22,081 nucleotides of DNA from an uncultured Magnetococcales bacterium (GTDB taxonomy: Bacteria; Pseudomonadota; Magnetococcia; Magnetococcales; Magnetaquicoccaceae). The notes beneath the pieces are model-generated. The model saw nothing but the letters and a program-made list of their open reading frames with translations, ran no database searches and had not been told where the DNA came from. Position numbers and translations under genes: made by a program. The stretch is taken from positions 1 to 22,081 of the forward strand of contig CAIWLA010000496.1 of assembly GCA_903913345.1 (NCBI GenBank). The letters are read 5' to 3'. Every line of letters begins with the position of its first letter. Position 1 is the first letter of the stretch. Below are positions 1 to 8,201 of this stretch, one piece after another.

Positions 1-193
1 GAAATTCCTCGATGATGCGCCGCCCACGCTCCAGGCTCTCCTTGAACGCATCCACCTCTCCCTCTTCACAGGCGACAACGGACTGTTTCAGGAAACGGAT
101 GGCCCCCTCATACAGTTGAATCAACACCGCCAACGGGGACAACGGCGGATCGGCCTGCAACCCATCGGCCAATCCCTGCACTTCCATATCCAT
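1..193 (-). CDS. fliS: flagellar export chaperone FliS (C-terminal part cut off by window edge)
   Basis: FliS binds the C-terminal helix of newly made flagellin in the cytoplasm and delivers it to the flagellar export gate. The visible 64 residues read LIQLYEGAIRFLKQSVVACE followed by EEGEVDAFKESLERGRRIIE. This is the FliS helical pattern (L-x-L-Y-x-G-A-I-R-F-L, then a second helix around G-R-x-I-I-E). The start is taken as the ATG at 193, preceded by a purine-rich GGGGTGGCGGAG stretch; an in-frame GTG at 202 is possible. It begins 43 bases after the fliD stop, and fliD-fliS is a standard gene order. The N-terminus (MDMEVQGLADGLQ) lacks the usual N-x-Y-x-x-x motif, so the family call rests on the middle helices and on context. 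The gene continues past base 1 of the window. Confidence 0.72.
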   Translation of the reverse strand, partial: MDMEVQGLADGLQADPPLSPLAVLIQLYEGAIRFLKQSVVACEEGEVDAFKESLERGRRIIEEF

Positions 194-236
194 CTCCGCC
201 ACCCCGTCCCCGATCTGCCTGTTCCCAGTCTGTTGA

Positions 237-1868
237 TTACATCTTGCTCAAGGCGGCCGTCATGGCACTACCCGCCGAGTTCAACTTGCTCACCATCTGT
301 TCCAGATTGGAAAATTTGAGCGTCAGTTGCTGTTTGACCTTATCCAGTCGGGCACTCTCCTGAGTAATATCCTTGTCCAGGCTGTCCATGCGGGTTTGGA
401 TGCCGTTGGCCTGCGCCGTAAAACTGCCCGTCGAGTTGGTCATCCCGTCGAGCAGCGTCTGGAAACGATAGGCCAGACCCGGATTATGGCCCGTACCCAC
501 CGCCGACTGGGTGTTGGTAAACAGAGACGACAGGCCGCTGTAATCGCTCTGGAGTGCCTTGTCCAGAGTGGTGCTGTTAAAACTGATGTCCCCGGTTTTT
601 GAATCGGTGGTCAGCCCATACTCGGCCAGGGTGGAGCGCGGCAGATAATCGGTGGCACTGGTGGCCCCCGCCTTGCTGGTACGACCACCCAACACGGTGC
701 GCATTTGCGACACCGTCATGCGGGCCAGCGACGAAGCGGAAAGGGCATCGTTGTTCGAGGTGATAAAATCCAGAACCCCATTATAGGCCGTCACAAAGTT
801 GTTGAGCGTCGTCTTCACGGTGGCGGTGTCATTGGCCACATTGATGATGACCGATTTCGATCCCGGGGTGATTGCACCGGTGGTGGCGTCCTGTGTGGCC
901 CCCGTCGTCGCATTGAGCTGCAGGGTGATCCCGGTCAAGACATTGGATGGCGAATTGGTGGTACTGGTGACAGGGATACCATCCAGCTTGAAAATCGCAT
1001 TCTGGCCCACCACCGTATTCTGGATGTTGGTACTGGTCATGGCGGCACCGCTGGCAAAGGTCATACTGGTGCCGGTGCCAATGCCAATACGGCTCTGGTC
1101 ACTGGTTCCATCATTATACTTGCCGCTGTCATTGGCGGTCAGGACCAGGCGGTAGGAGGAGCCATCATACATGACACTGGCGGAGACGCCCGGCTGGCTG
1201 GCCCCGGAGGCATCCTTGTAGCTGATATTGTTGATGGCCGCCGCCACATCGGTCAAACTTTTCCCGGTCAGACTCGCGGCATCAAACCCGGTGGTGGGGG
1301 CTGGTGTGGTCCCATCGGCCGCCTTGGCATCGGTGCCATAGGTAACGCCATTGTAGGTAAACGTGATATCCGAGCCGGCGGTCAGCGTGTCGGTGACACT
1401 CTTCACCCCCGCATCCAGTACCCAGGTATCATTCTGCGCCAACTGGACAACATCGACCGTATGGTTACCCGGCGTGGCCGCATCGGTCCCTGTGGCAGAG
1501 ACCAAGCTCGAATCGGAACTGCTGACGGTATGGGGTGCCCAGGTGCTGGCCTTTTGCAGGGCCGTAATCTGGGTATCCAGGGTGGCCAGCTTGGATTGCA
1601 GGCTGCTGTAGATGGCCTTTTCGTTCGTCAGATTGGTCTTGCTGGTCTGCATGGCCGTCAGTTGGCCCTGCTGTGACTGCATCAACATATCGACAATGTT
1701 CGCCGGCAGGCCCGTGGCCAACCCGCCGAACGAGATGGGGGAACCGGTGGAGCTGCTGGAGCTGGAGGAGGTGCTGCTGGTGGTGCTGCCAGTTGAACCC
1801 AGCAGGCTGGCCAACGTTTGCGCCACGGAAGGCGTACTGGTACTGGATGTGGTTGAACCAACTGACAT
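237..1868 (-). CDS. fliD: flagellar hook-associated protein 2 (filament cap) FliD
   Basis: FliD forms the cap at the distal end of the filament and folds exported flagellin into place. The 543-aa product has a FliD N-terminal region (about residues 44-140: ISFGGLATGLPANIVDMLMQ, then a coiled helix SKTNLTNEKAIYSSLQSKLA) and a C-terminal region with paired long helices (about 340-543) ending in SAGSAMTAALSKM. The ATG at 1868 has AAGGAG about 8 bases upstream. That Shine-Dalgarno sequence overlaps the stop codon of the preceding small gene, so translation is probably coupled. The protein carries an extra N-terminal segment of about 43 residues, rich in Ser and Thr (a near-continuous run at residues 25-42), before the normal FliD start motif. 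No alternative start lies between that segment and the domain, so the extension appears to be real. The family call is secure. Confidence 0.95.
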   Translation of the reverse strand: MSVGSTTSSTSTPSVAQTLASLLGSTGSTTSSTSSSSSSSTGSPISFGGLATGLPANIVDMLMQSQQGQLTAMQTSKTNLTNEKAIYSSLQSKLATLDTQITALQKASTWAPHTVSSSDSSLVSATGTDAATPGNHTVDVVQLAQNDTWVLDAGVKSVTDTLTAGSDITFTYNGVTYGTDAKAADGTTPAPTTGFDAASLTGKSLTDVAAAINNISYKDASGASQPGVSASVMYDGSSYRLVLTANDSGKYNDGTSDQSRIGIGTGTSMTFASGAAMTSTNIQNTVVGQNAIFKLDGIPVTSTTNSPSNVLTGITLQLNATTGATQDATTGAITPGSKSVIINVANDTATVKTTLNNFVTAYNGVLDFITSNNDALSASSLARMTVSQMRTVLGGRTSKAGATSATDYLPRSTLAEYGLTTDSKTGDISFNSTTLDKALQSDYSGLSSLFTNTQSAVGTGHNPGLAYRFQTLLDGMTNSTGSFTAQANGIQTRMDSLDKDITQESARLDKVKQQLTLKFSNLEQMVSKLNSAGSAMTAALSKM

Positions 1869-1873
1869 GATCT

Positions 1874-2203
1874 TTACTCCTTACCCGTCCATTCATTCGA
1901 CACGGTCATATCAACCACCGGTTGATCCGCTGACCGCACAACCGCCAACTGTCGCTGCAACAACCGCACCTCCCCCAGCAATCCCTGTAACGCCTCGGCC
2001 GACAGGTGTCTCGCCGGTTCACCGCCCCCCTCCACGGTGAGGGCCGCGCCATCAACCCCCGCGCACAGGCTGACATCCACTGTGGCCAACCGCGCCAGGA
2101 ACCGATTGGCCTCCTCCACCAGGGAGAGCAGTGTGGCCACCCCCGGCTCTGGCTGACCGGAGATCGGCACCCGACATGTAAAATGGGAGATGCCCATAAA
2201 CAA
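1874..2203 (-). CDS. small protein of unknown function between flagellin and fliD (FlaG position)
   Basis: The predicted 109-aa protein is not one I can assign firmly. It is probably a real gene. Its stop (TAA at 1876-1874) lies 5 bases before the fliD ATG and inside the fliD Shine-Dalgarno region, and AAGGGG stands ahead of the candidate starts, TTG at 2203 and ATG at 2197. The second half, VEEANRFLARLATVDVSLCA then ALTVEGGGEPARHLSAEALQ, loosely follows the FlaG pattern: a helix, a short beta strand, then a helix ahead of fliD. FlaG genes often occupy this exact slot. The usual FlaG signature around I-R-x-I-P is not clear, so FlaG is only a suggestion. No signal peptide or membrane segment is visible. 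Confidence 0.55.
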   Translation of the reverse strand: MFMGISHFTCRVPISGQPEPGVATLLSLVEEANRFLARLATVDVSLCAGVDGAALTVEGGGEPARHLSAEALQGLLGEVRLLQRQLAVVRSADQPVVDMTVSNEWTGKE

Positions 2204-2343
2204 TACGCCCCTTGCCGTGACGGTGAAACAACCGCAAACCGGCCAGCCCCTCTATTTACCGTATCGGTCGATGGAGGCCAGCCAATAAGCAAAAACATCC
2301 CGCGCACCCCGATTTGCGACCGGGGAGGTTGGCCTGGTCGGTG

Positions 2344-3273
2344 CTATTGGAGCAGTTTCAGTGCCAGATTCGGCTGCTGGTTGGCCTGGGCCAAAACGGC
2401 CACGCCCGCCTGCTGCAAAATGGACTTTTGGGTCAGGTTGGCCGTCTCTGCGGCAATATCGGCATCCATGATCCGCGACCGGGCGGCCGACATGTTTTCC
2501 ACCACATTGTTCAGATTGGTGATCACCGAGGTGAAACGGTTTTGTATCGCCCCCAGTTGGGACCGTTGTATCGAGACACGATCCAGTGCCTTGTCAATCC
2601 TCGTGATGGTACTTTCCGCCGCCGACTGGGTACCAATGGCCACCGAGAGAGGCGAGTAAAGACGAGCCGTCTGTCCATCCGTCGACAAGGCCAGTGTGCC
2701 GTTCGCATGGGCCACGTCCGTTGCGTCAAAACTGAGAAAACTGGTCGCCACATTCCCCAAGGCACTGATCCGCATGTCGTTGATGGAAAACGAAATGGCC
2801 TGCCCCTCCCGGGCACCGACCTGGATCACCATCCTGGGTTGATTGAGAAAATTGCCTTGCAACATCGAGAAACCATTGAATTGCGTGTCATTGGCAATGC
2901 GCTGGATCTCGCTGAGCAACTGGTTTACCTCCAACTGCATATCCTTTCGGTCACTGGAGGTCACCGTGCCGTTGGCCGCCTGGACCGCCAATTCGCGAAT
3001 TCGTTGCAGGGCGTTGACACTCTCCTCCATCGCCCCCTCGGCCACCTGCACCAGGGAGATGCCATCATTGGCATTGCGCACGGCCTGGGACAATCCGCTG
3101 ATCTGGGCCGACATCCGGGTCGAAATGGCCAACCCGGCCGCATCGTCCGAGGCCGTATTGATCCGCATCCCCGAGGCCAGGCGTTGGAACGTCTTGGACA
3201 GACCGTTGGTCGTGTTGGTCAGATTTCTCTGGACATCCAACGAATTGACGTTCGTATTGATAACAAGAGCCAT
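2344..3273 (-). CDS. fliC: flagellin (normal size, 309 aa)
   Basis: This is a filament subunit exported through the flagellar type III system. The N-terminal D0/D1 region (about residues 1-165) begins ALVINTNVNSLDVQRNLTNT and includes the signatures LASGMRINTASDDAAGLAIS and QAVRNANDGISLVQVAEGAM. The C-terminal D1/D0 region (about 225-309) ends SILQQAGVAVLAQANQQPNL. Only about 60 residues link the two, so the surface domain is minimal. There is no cysteine, as usual in flagellins. The ATG at 3273 follows the fliW copy 1 stop by 33 bases with AAGG upstream, so the two are probably co-transcribed. Its ends closely resemble those of the larger flagellin at 3823-5796, which indicates paralogues. 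Confidence 0.96.
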   Translation of the reverse strand: MALVINTNVNSLDVQRNLTNTTNGLSKTFQRLASGMRINTASDDAAGLAISTRMSAQISGLSQAVRNANDGISLVQVAEGAMEESVNALQRIRELAVQAANGTVTSSDRKDMQLEVNQLLSEIQRIANDTQFNGFSMLQGNFLNQPRMVIQVGAREGQAISFSINDMRISALGNVATSFLSFDATDVAHANGTLALSTDGQTARLYSPLSVAIGTQSAAESTITRIDKALDRVSIQRSQLGAIQNRFTSVITNLNNVVENMSAARSRIMDADIAAETANLTQKSILQQAGVAVLAQANQQPNLALKLLQ

Positions 3274-3306
3274 GGTTCCAGCCTTTTGTTGGGTATCGAA
3301 GCAATC

Positions 3307-3795
3307 CTAAACCGCCGCCACCTTGGGTTGGGCATATTCCCGCATGGCCCGTTCCTTCGCACCATGCCGCATCTCCACCGGGATCAGTGGCTGACGGGGA
3401 GAATATTCCTTGGCCAGGATCTGCTTTCCCTTGCGATTACACGCATTGACCATCACGGGGGCCGCCAGATTGGTGCGCACGGCTTCCGGGTGGCCATCGG
3501 GGACATTGACCAGACAAAAGACCTCCGCGTCCTCCCCGCGCACCAGATCGATGCTCAGGGTATCCTCGTCCGAGAGCGTAAAGTCCAGATTGGCAAAAAA
3601 ATCGAAGGGATTGATCACAATAAACGCCACCTCCGCTTCGTCCACGGATTGCAACCAGAAAAAGGCCGAATCTTCCGCGTAGGGAAACAGGAGGAACCGT
3701 CTGCTCTTCGGAAAGCCCATCAGGCCATCCTCCAGAGAGATCAGTTCCTCCTCTCCAAACGTCAGAGAACCAAACCGGGTGCCATGAAGCTCCAT
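3307..3795 (-). CDS. fliW: flagellar assembly factor FliW, copy 1
   Basis: FliW binds flagellin in the cytoplasm and antagonises the RNA-binding regulator CsrA, coupling flagellin translation to secretion. The 162-aa product shows the family pattern throughout: G-T-R-F-G near the start, GLMGFPKSRRFLLFPYAEDS around residues 24-43, FFWLQSVDEAEVAFIVINPF at 45-64, and VRTNLAAPVMVNACNRKGKQ near 106-125. The ATG at 3795 has GAGGGAG upstream. The gene sits between the two flagellin genes, 27 bases after the large flagellin and 33 bases before the small one. A second fliW lies at 5914-6444. No csrA is found between or beside them. The family call is secure; which flagellin each copy serves is unknown. 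Confidence 0.94.
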   Translation of the reverse strand: MELHGTRFGSLTFGEEELISLEDGLMGFPKSRRFLLFPYAEDSAFFWLQSVDEAEVAFIVINPFDFFANLDFTLSDEDTLSIDLVRGEDAEVFCLVNVPDGHPEAVRTNLAAPVMVNACNRKGKQILAKEYSPRQPLIPVEMRHGAKERAMREYAQPKVAAV

Positions 3796-3822
3796 TGTGC
3801 TCTCCCTCGTCCTCTACCGTTG

Positions 3823-5796
3823 TTACTTCAGCAACTGCAAGGCCAACTGTGGCAACTGGTTGGCCTGGGCCAGAATGGCCGTGCCCGCCTGTTGCAGGAT
3901 GGACAACTTGGTCAGGTTGGCCGTCTCGGCCGCCACGTCCGTATCCTGAATGCGCGACCGGGCCGCCGAGAGGTTTTCCACCACATTGTTCAGGTTGGAA
4001 ATGTTGGAGGTGAACCGGCTTTCGATGGCCCCCAACTCGCCCCGGACACTGGAGACCCGGTTGATGGCATTCAAGACCACGCTGAGCATCCGACCCGCCG
4101 CCGCCTGGCCAGTCAACGGGGGATTGGTGCCATTGGTATTGGGCGGATCAAACTTCAAGGTTGGATCGGTGGGGATGGTCTTCCCGGTCACATCCACCAG
4201 GGGCACCGGGGGATATTTGTTTTGGCCACTGGTGTTGATCAACCATCTGGGTACGGTCACCTGTTCCCCAGGGATGGGTCTCTGGGAGGCACTGACCGCC
4301 GCATTCCGCGCCCCCAACACGGTGGCCATGCTGATACCCGCATTGATCGCACCCGACAGCGAACCGGTCTGCGCCGCCACCACACCCGCCTGGGCGATAA
4401 TTTTGGCCTGGTCAAATTTCAGATTCTTGCCGGCATCGGCATCCACTGCCATTTGGGCAATCTGATCGACGGTCTTGCCCTTGGTGATGGCATCGTTGAA
4501 GACTTTGATCACGCTCAAAATATTGCCAACCGGCACATCCTTGATGACCGGTTCCCCGTTGGCATCCTTGTACCGCACGGCACTGTTCACCAGGCTGGTC
4601 GGGGAGCTGGTCGGATCGATGGAAGCCAAAGAACCCGATGTCCCCGCCACGGCGTCATATTGGCTCGGCACCCCTTTCGAGACCGCATACATACCCGCCG
4701 CCAGAACCCGTGCCTTGTCGGTATTATCCACCACACCCGACAGGGACTCTGTTGCAATCGCGGCGGCAATCACCCCATCCGATGTCTTCCCGGCCACCAG
4801 TTGTGTGACCCCATCCGCCGAAAAACCGTTGGCGGCATTGACTGCGGCCTGCACCACCGAATTGCTGTACAAGCCTGTGGTCGCATCTTTCAAAATACTC
4901 ACCCCGGCACCATTCAAGGCAAAGGTCACCTGGGCCTCGGTCGGCGGATCGGTCAGCGTACCGGCTGTCTGCGCAGCGATCAAGGCGGCGGCAGCGGTGG
5001 CAGACAGACAAGTCGTCGCATTAATGCCCTTCGCCGTGGTGGGATCGACCCCGGCCGCCACCGCCATATTGCGCACCACATTGGCGGAATCCACCGTGGA
5101 GGCGTAGGGCTGGGTGGCCGCCAGGGCGGTATTCCCACTGGCAACGGCGTTGACCATCGGCCCCAGGGAGGCAGAGAAGAGTTGGGAACCGGCCAACGGG
5201 GGATTGGGTGCCGTGATGGTCAGCCCTTCGATTGGCTGGTTGGTGACCGAGACCGGGCTGTTGGGATCCGAGGCCACCGGTTGGGCCAGCAAGGTATTGG
5301 CCCGGGCATCCGCCAGATTGACCTGAATCGTCTGCCCCTCCTTGGCCCCCACCTGAAACACCAGGGGTTGCTGATTGCCGCTCAACATGGGCCAGCCATT
5401 GAATTCGGTCTGCTGGGCAATCCGATCAATTTCAGACAACAGCTGGGAGGCCTCCTCCTGCAAACTCTGGCGATCCGAGTCGCTGTTGGTGGCATTGGCC
5501 GCCTGCACGCTCAATTCACTGATCCGTTGCAGCATGTTGGCGTCTTCCGACATGGCTCCTTCCGCCACCTGGGAGACGGAGATGCCGTCATTGGCGTTGC
5601 GAACCGCCTGGGTCAATCCCCGGATCTGCGCCGTCATGCGGTTGGTAATGCCCAAGCCCGCCGGATCGTCCTCGGCCGAATTGATCCGCAATCCAGAGGA
5701 AAGACGAGCGTAGACGGTATTCAGCGCGTTCGATCCAGACGCCATGTTACGCTGAACGGTAAGAGAAGGCACATTGGTGTTAATGTACATCGGCAT
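3823..5796 (-). CDS. fliC: giant flagellin with large central insertion (657 aa)
   Basis: The first 165 residues are a typical flagellin N-terminus (YINTNVPSLTVQRNMASGSN, LSSGLRINSAEDDPAGLGIT, AVRNANDGISVSQVAEGAMS). About the last 95 are a typical C-terminus (NLNNVVENLSAARSRIQDTD, ending QANQLPQLALQLLK). Between them lies an insertion of roughly 400 residues. It is rich in Ala, Val, Thr and Asp, appears largely helical in the middle (for example FDQAKIIAQAGVVAAQTGSL), and contains one cysteine at residue 263, which is unusual because flagellins normally lack Cys. Such inserts form the outer D2/D3-type domains exposed on the filament; I do not recognise this one. The ATG at 5796 has AGAGGAA upstream. 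The 117-base gap to the preceding fliW copy 2 is AT-rich near the gene, so a separate promoter is possible. Confidence 0.93.
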   Translation of the reverse strand: MPMYINTNVPSLTVQRNMASGSNALNTVYARLSSGLRINSAEDDPAGLGITNRMTAQIRGLTQAVRNANDGISVSQVAEGAMSEDANMLQRISELSVQAANATNSDSDRQSLQEEASQLLSEIDRIAQQTEFNGWPMLSGNQQPLVFQVGAKEGQTIQVNLADARANTLLAQPVASDPNSPVSVTNQPIEGLTITAPNPPLAGSQLFSASLGPMVNAVASGNTALAATQPYASTVDSANVVRNMAVAAGVDPTTAKGINATTCLSATAAAALIAAQTAGTLTDPPTEAQVTFALNGAGVSILKDATTGLYSNSVVQAAVNAANGFSADGVTQLVAGKTSDGVIAAAIATESLSGVVDNTDKARVLAAGMYAVSKGVPSQYDAVAGTSGSLASIDPTSSPTSLVNSAVRYKDANGEPVIKDVPVGNILSVIKVFNDAITKGKTVDQIAQMAVDADAGKNLKFDQAKIIAQAGVVAAQTGSLSGAINAGISMATVLGARNAAVSASQRPIPGEQVTVPRWLINTSGQNKYPPVPLVDVTGKTIPTDPTLKFDPPNTNGTNPPLTGQAAAGRMLSVVLNAINRVSSVRGELGAIESRFTSNISNLNNVVENLSAARSRIQDTDVAAETANLTKLSILQQAGTAILAQANQLPQLALQLLK

Positions 5797-5913
5797 TGTC
5801 TTGTTCCTCTATGATTGCTATGTTCGTTGTTTTTACTGAGTCTTTTTAAAATTCTAACCATTGGGCAGCACGATTCTCCAAGGTGACGCAGCCGGATGAG
5901 GGCCGCGACCGCA

Positions 5914-6444
5914 TCAACCCGCTGCCGCCATCCTCGCTGGCGTCTGTTCTGTTCGGTTGCGGGCGCGATGGCGACGACTGGTCCGCTGCACCTCCCGCTC
6001 CTTGAGATAGGTGGCCTGCATGTGCGGCGGAATCAGCAACTGCCGCGCCGAGTATTCCTTGACCAAAATTTGCCGACCCTGGCGATTTTGCGTATTGACC
6101 ACCACGGGACCGGCCAGATTGGTACGCATCTCCTCGGGACGTCCTTCGGGGATGGTCACCAACGTAAAAATTTCCACATCCTCGGGACGTTCCAACTGCA
6201 ATGCCAAGGCATCCTCATCCTGGACCTGAAATTCCACATTCACAAAAAAATCGAACGGATTCACCACGATGAACGCGATCTCCGCCTCATCGACAGACTG
6301 CAGCCAAAAAAACGAGGAATTCTCGCCATATGGAAACAGCAGGAACCGCCGACTCATAGGGAAACCCAACAACCCCTCATTGAGAATGATGATCTCTTCC
6401 TCTTTGAACTCCAGAACACCGAACCGGGTTCCCTGAATCTCCAT
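5914..6444 (-). CDS. fliW: flagellar assembly factor FliW, copy 2, with basic C-terminal tail
   Basis: This is a second FliW (176 aa) that aligns by eye along nearly its whole length with copy 1: EIQGTRF, EGLLGFPMSRRFLLFPYGEN, FFWLQSVDEAEIAFIVVNPF, MRTNLAGPVVVNTQNRQGRQ, ILVKEYSARQLLIPPHMQ. The two then diverge. Copy 2 ends in an Arg-rich tail of about 28 residues (KEREVQRTSRRHRARNRTEQ and onward), whereas copy 1 ends shortly after the shared core. The ATG at 6444 is preceded by GGAGAAGAAG. The gene follows flgL by 128 bases and precedes the giant flagellin by 117 bases. It may serve the giant flagellin while copy 1 serves the small one; this is inferred from position only. Confidence 0.93.
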   Translation of the reverse strand: MEIQGTRFGVLEFKEEEIIILNEGLLGFPMSRRFLLFPYGENSSFFWLQSVDEAEIAFIVVNPFDFFVNVEFQVQDEDALALQLERPEDVEIFTLVTIPEGRPEEMRTNLAGPVVVNTQNRQGRQILVKEYSARQLLIPPHMQATYLKEREVQRTSRRHRARNRTEQTPARMAAAG

Positions 6445-6494
6445 GACTTCTTCTCCACATCCAAATGGTTAGCCCTCTGTCACGCCACTCCCCC

Positions 6495-6514
6495 CGCCAT
6501 GCGAGGAGATGGCG
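6495..6514. repeat. short inverted repeat between flgL and fliW copy 2
   Basis: CGCCAT (6495-6500) and ATGGCG (6509-6514) form a perfect 6-bp stem with an 8-base loop in the 128-base flgL-fliW gap. No T-run follows on either strand, so it is not a standard intrinsic terminator. It could be an RNA processing or pausing structure, or chance. Confidence 0.3.
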
Positions 6515-6572
6515 CGTTGTTGCTGCCTGCCAGACGCCTGCCCAGACCATCAGGAGAGGCGTTGGTCAACAG

Positions 6573-8105
6573 TCAGCTCATAAAATTCAGCAACGACACG
6601 CTCAACACCTGCCGCTCGGCGGTCGTCAGCATTTGCAAAGTCTGTGACGCCTTTTGCAAACGACTCGCCACATCAAACATGTCCGCATCGGCGTTATTGG
6701 CCTTGAGCGTTTGCAGGCTCGTCTCTTCCGTGGCAACGGTCGTGGCGGTGGCGTTCATCTGCGTGGAGCGCACCCCGGTCAGCGATTGGAAGTCGGAGGT
6801 CTGTGCCCGCCCGGCCTCCAACTGGCTCAATTGAACCCCCACCTCTGCGGAATCTCCGCGCATCATGGCCCCGTACAACGCGGTCACCGAACCCAGAATA
6901 TTAATCTTTTTCCCGATGCTGCCACCCCCCTGCACCAGTTCGTCCCCGGTTACATTGCCGGGCAGGGTTTTGCCCCCGGCCACCTGTACGGGACGATCCG
7001 TCATGCCGCCCTGGTAGGCAGGCACTATTTCGCAATAGAGGGCATCCCCATCTTTCGGCTGACCCACCAGATTCAGGGTGATGCCGTTGCCCAGATCCAG
7101 ATAGGCTGGCCGACCGGAGGTGGCGGGCACGGGTTGCAATGGCGAAAGCGGCTTCCCGTTGATATCGACGCTATACCGCCCGGTACTGGCCGAATAGGTG
7201 GCCTTGATGCTCAGGGGTATCCCACCGACCAGGGTGGTGCCCGGAGCGACCTGGGCCGAAAAGGCCTGGGTGACATCCACGGTACTCACGGTCCCACCAC
7301 TGCCCGTCAACTGGACCGGCGTGGCCGTGAAACGGGCACCTTCCGACAATACATTGAATGAGAGGGTACCCCCCTGCAACAGGGTGCCGCCCATGTTGAC
7401 GGTGATCCCGTTGCCCAGATCAAGTGTGCCATTCGTCGTTTGGAAGGAACCGCCCTGCGGTCCCGGCAAAAGTTGCCCATTAAGCTGCACATCATATTCA
7501 CCGGCGGTGGCAGCGGATGGGGTGATCGTATAGGCATCGGTCTGCCCCGGCGTACCCGTGAAGGTGTCACCAATGGTGGCCTCGAAGCCACTGGGTGCAG
7601 CGGCCTCCGGTCCCGTACCCTGGGTTTGCACCCGCACATTGGTCGCGGTCAGGTGGCTGTTGTCAAACGGCGTGGTCGTGCGCCCCCCGCCGAACAGCGG
7701 CACCCCACCCATCTCCAGGTTGGCCACGGACAAAATATTCTGATAAATGGACAAAGCCGACATCGCGGCCCCTTTGACAACCTGGGGATCGCTGCCCGAT
7801 GTGCCCGGTGAAAACTGCATCCCCAATTCATAGGCCTGCAACATGCTGTCCTGCACGGTGCCGATGTTCGTATCCGCACTTTGCAACCGTTGCGATGCCA
7901 AACCCGTGGTGTTTTTCAAGCTCTGCACCGCAGAGAGATCGGAAGAAAAGAGCACATCCCGAAAGGCACCGACCGGATCGTCTGACGGCTTTTGAATTCT
8001 CTGCCCAGAGGAACTCTGCAATTGGGCCTGCATCAGCTCCTGCTGCTGGGTCTGCATGGCCGACATCCCGGCCGAAAACATCATGTCGTTGGTCACACGC
8101 ATCAT
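6573..8105 (-). CDS. flgL: flagellar hook-associated protein 3 FlgL
   Basis: FlgL joins the hook-side junction protein FlgK to the filament and is exported by the flagellar system. The N-terminus, MRVTNDMMFSAGMSAMQTQQ then SSGQRIQKPSDDPVGAFRDV, is the FlgL version of the flagellin-like D0/D1 helix. The C-terminus has a matching helix (DADMFDVASRLQKASQTLQM, ending VSLLNFMS). The 510 residues exceed the usual 300-400, the extra lying in Gly/Thr-rich beta-type middle segments (about residues 150-380). The start is one of two adjacent ATG codons at 8105/8102, with AGGAAAAAG upstream. It lies 96 bases after flgK and probably shares its transcript. Confidence 0.94.
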   Translation of the reverse strand: MMRVTNDMMFSAGMSAMQTQQQELMQAQLQSSSGQRIQKPSDDPVGAFRDVLFSSDLSAVQSLKNTTGLASQRLQSADTNIGTVQDSMLQAYELGMQFSPGTSGSDPQVVKGAAMSALSIYQNILSVANLEMGGVPLFGGGRTTTPFDNSHLTATNVRVQTQGTGPEAAAPSGFEATIGDTFTGTPGQTDAYTITPSAATAGEYDVQLNGQLLPGPQGGSFQTTNGTLDLGNGITVNMGGTLLQGGTLSFNVLSEGARFTATPVQLTGSGGTVSTVDVTQAFSAQVAPGTTLVGGIPLSIKATYSASTGRYSVDINGKPLSPLQPVPATSGRPAYLDLGNGITLNLVGQPKDGDALYCEIVPAYQGGMTDRPVQVAGGKTLPGNVTGDELVQGGGSIGKKINILGSVTALYGAMMRGDSAEVGVQLSQLEAGRAQTSDFQSLTGVRSTQMNATATTVATEETSLQTLKANNADADMFDVASRLQKASQTLQMLTTAERQVLSVSLLNFMS

Positions 8106-8201
8106 GGTCTTTTTCCTGTATTCATCTGGAGTCTGCGCAACGCAACGTCTGCGACCCTGACCTGCCCTTTCCGTACAACGATTCCGATTCCATGTGCCGG
8201 C

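Noticed and set aside
705..1676. Plus-strand open frame of 323 codons within fliD
   Set aside because: Antisense shadow of fliD, with composition typical of reversed coding DNA.
2314..5814. A continuous plus-strand open frame of 1166 codons across both flagellins and fliW
   Set aside because: It lies antisense to three secure genes, has no family features and is rich in Arg, Gly and His, as expected from the reverse of GC-rich codons. It has no credible ribosome binding site.
5797..5913. Possible sigma-54 promoter upstream of the giant flagellin
   Set aside because: The nearest GG-GC pair has 11 (or 8) bases between them, not 10, and the context is poor.
3274..6572. csrA next to fliW
   Set aside because: All gaps here are under 130 bases and none encodes a CsrA-like protein.
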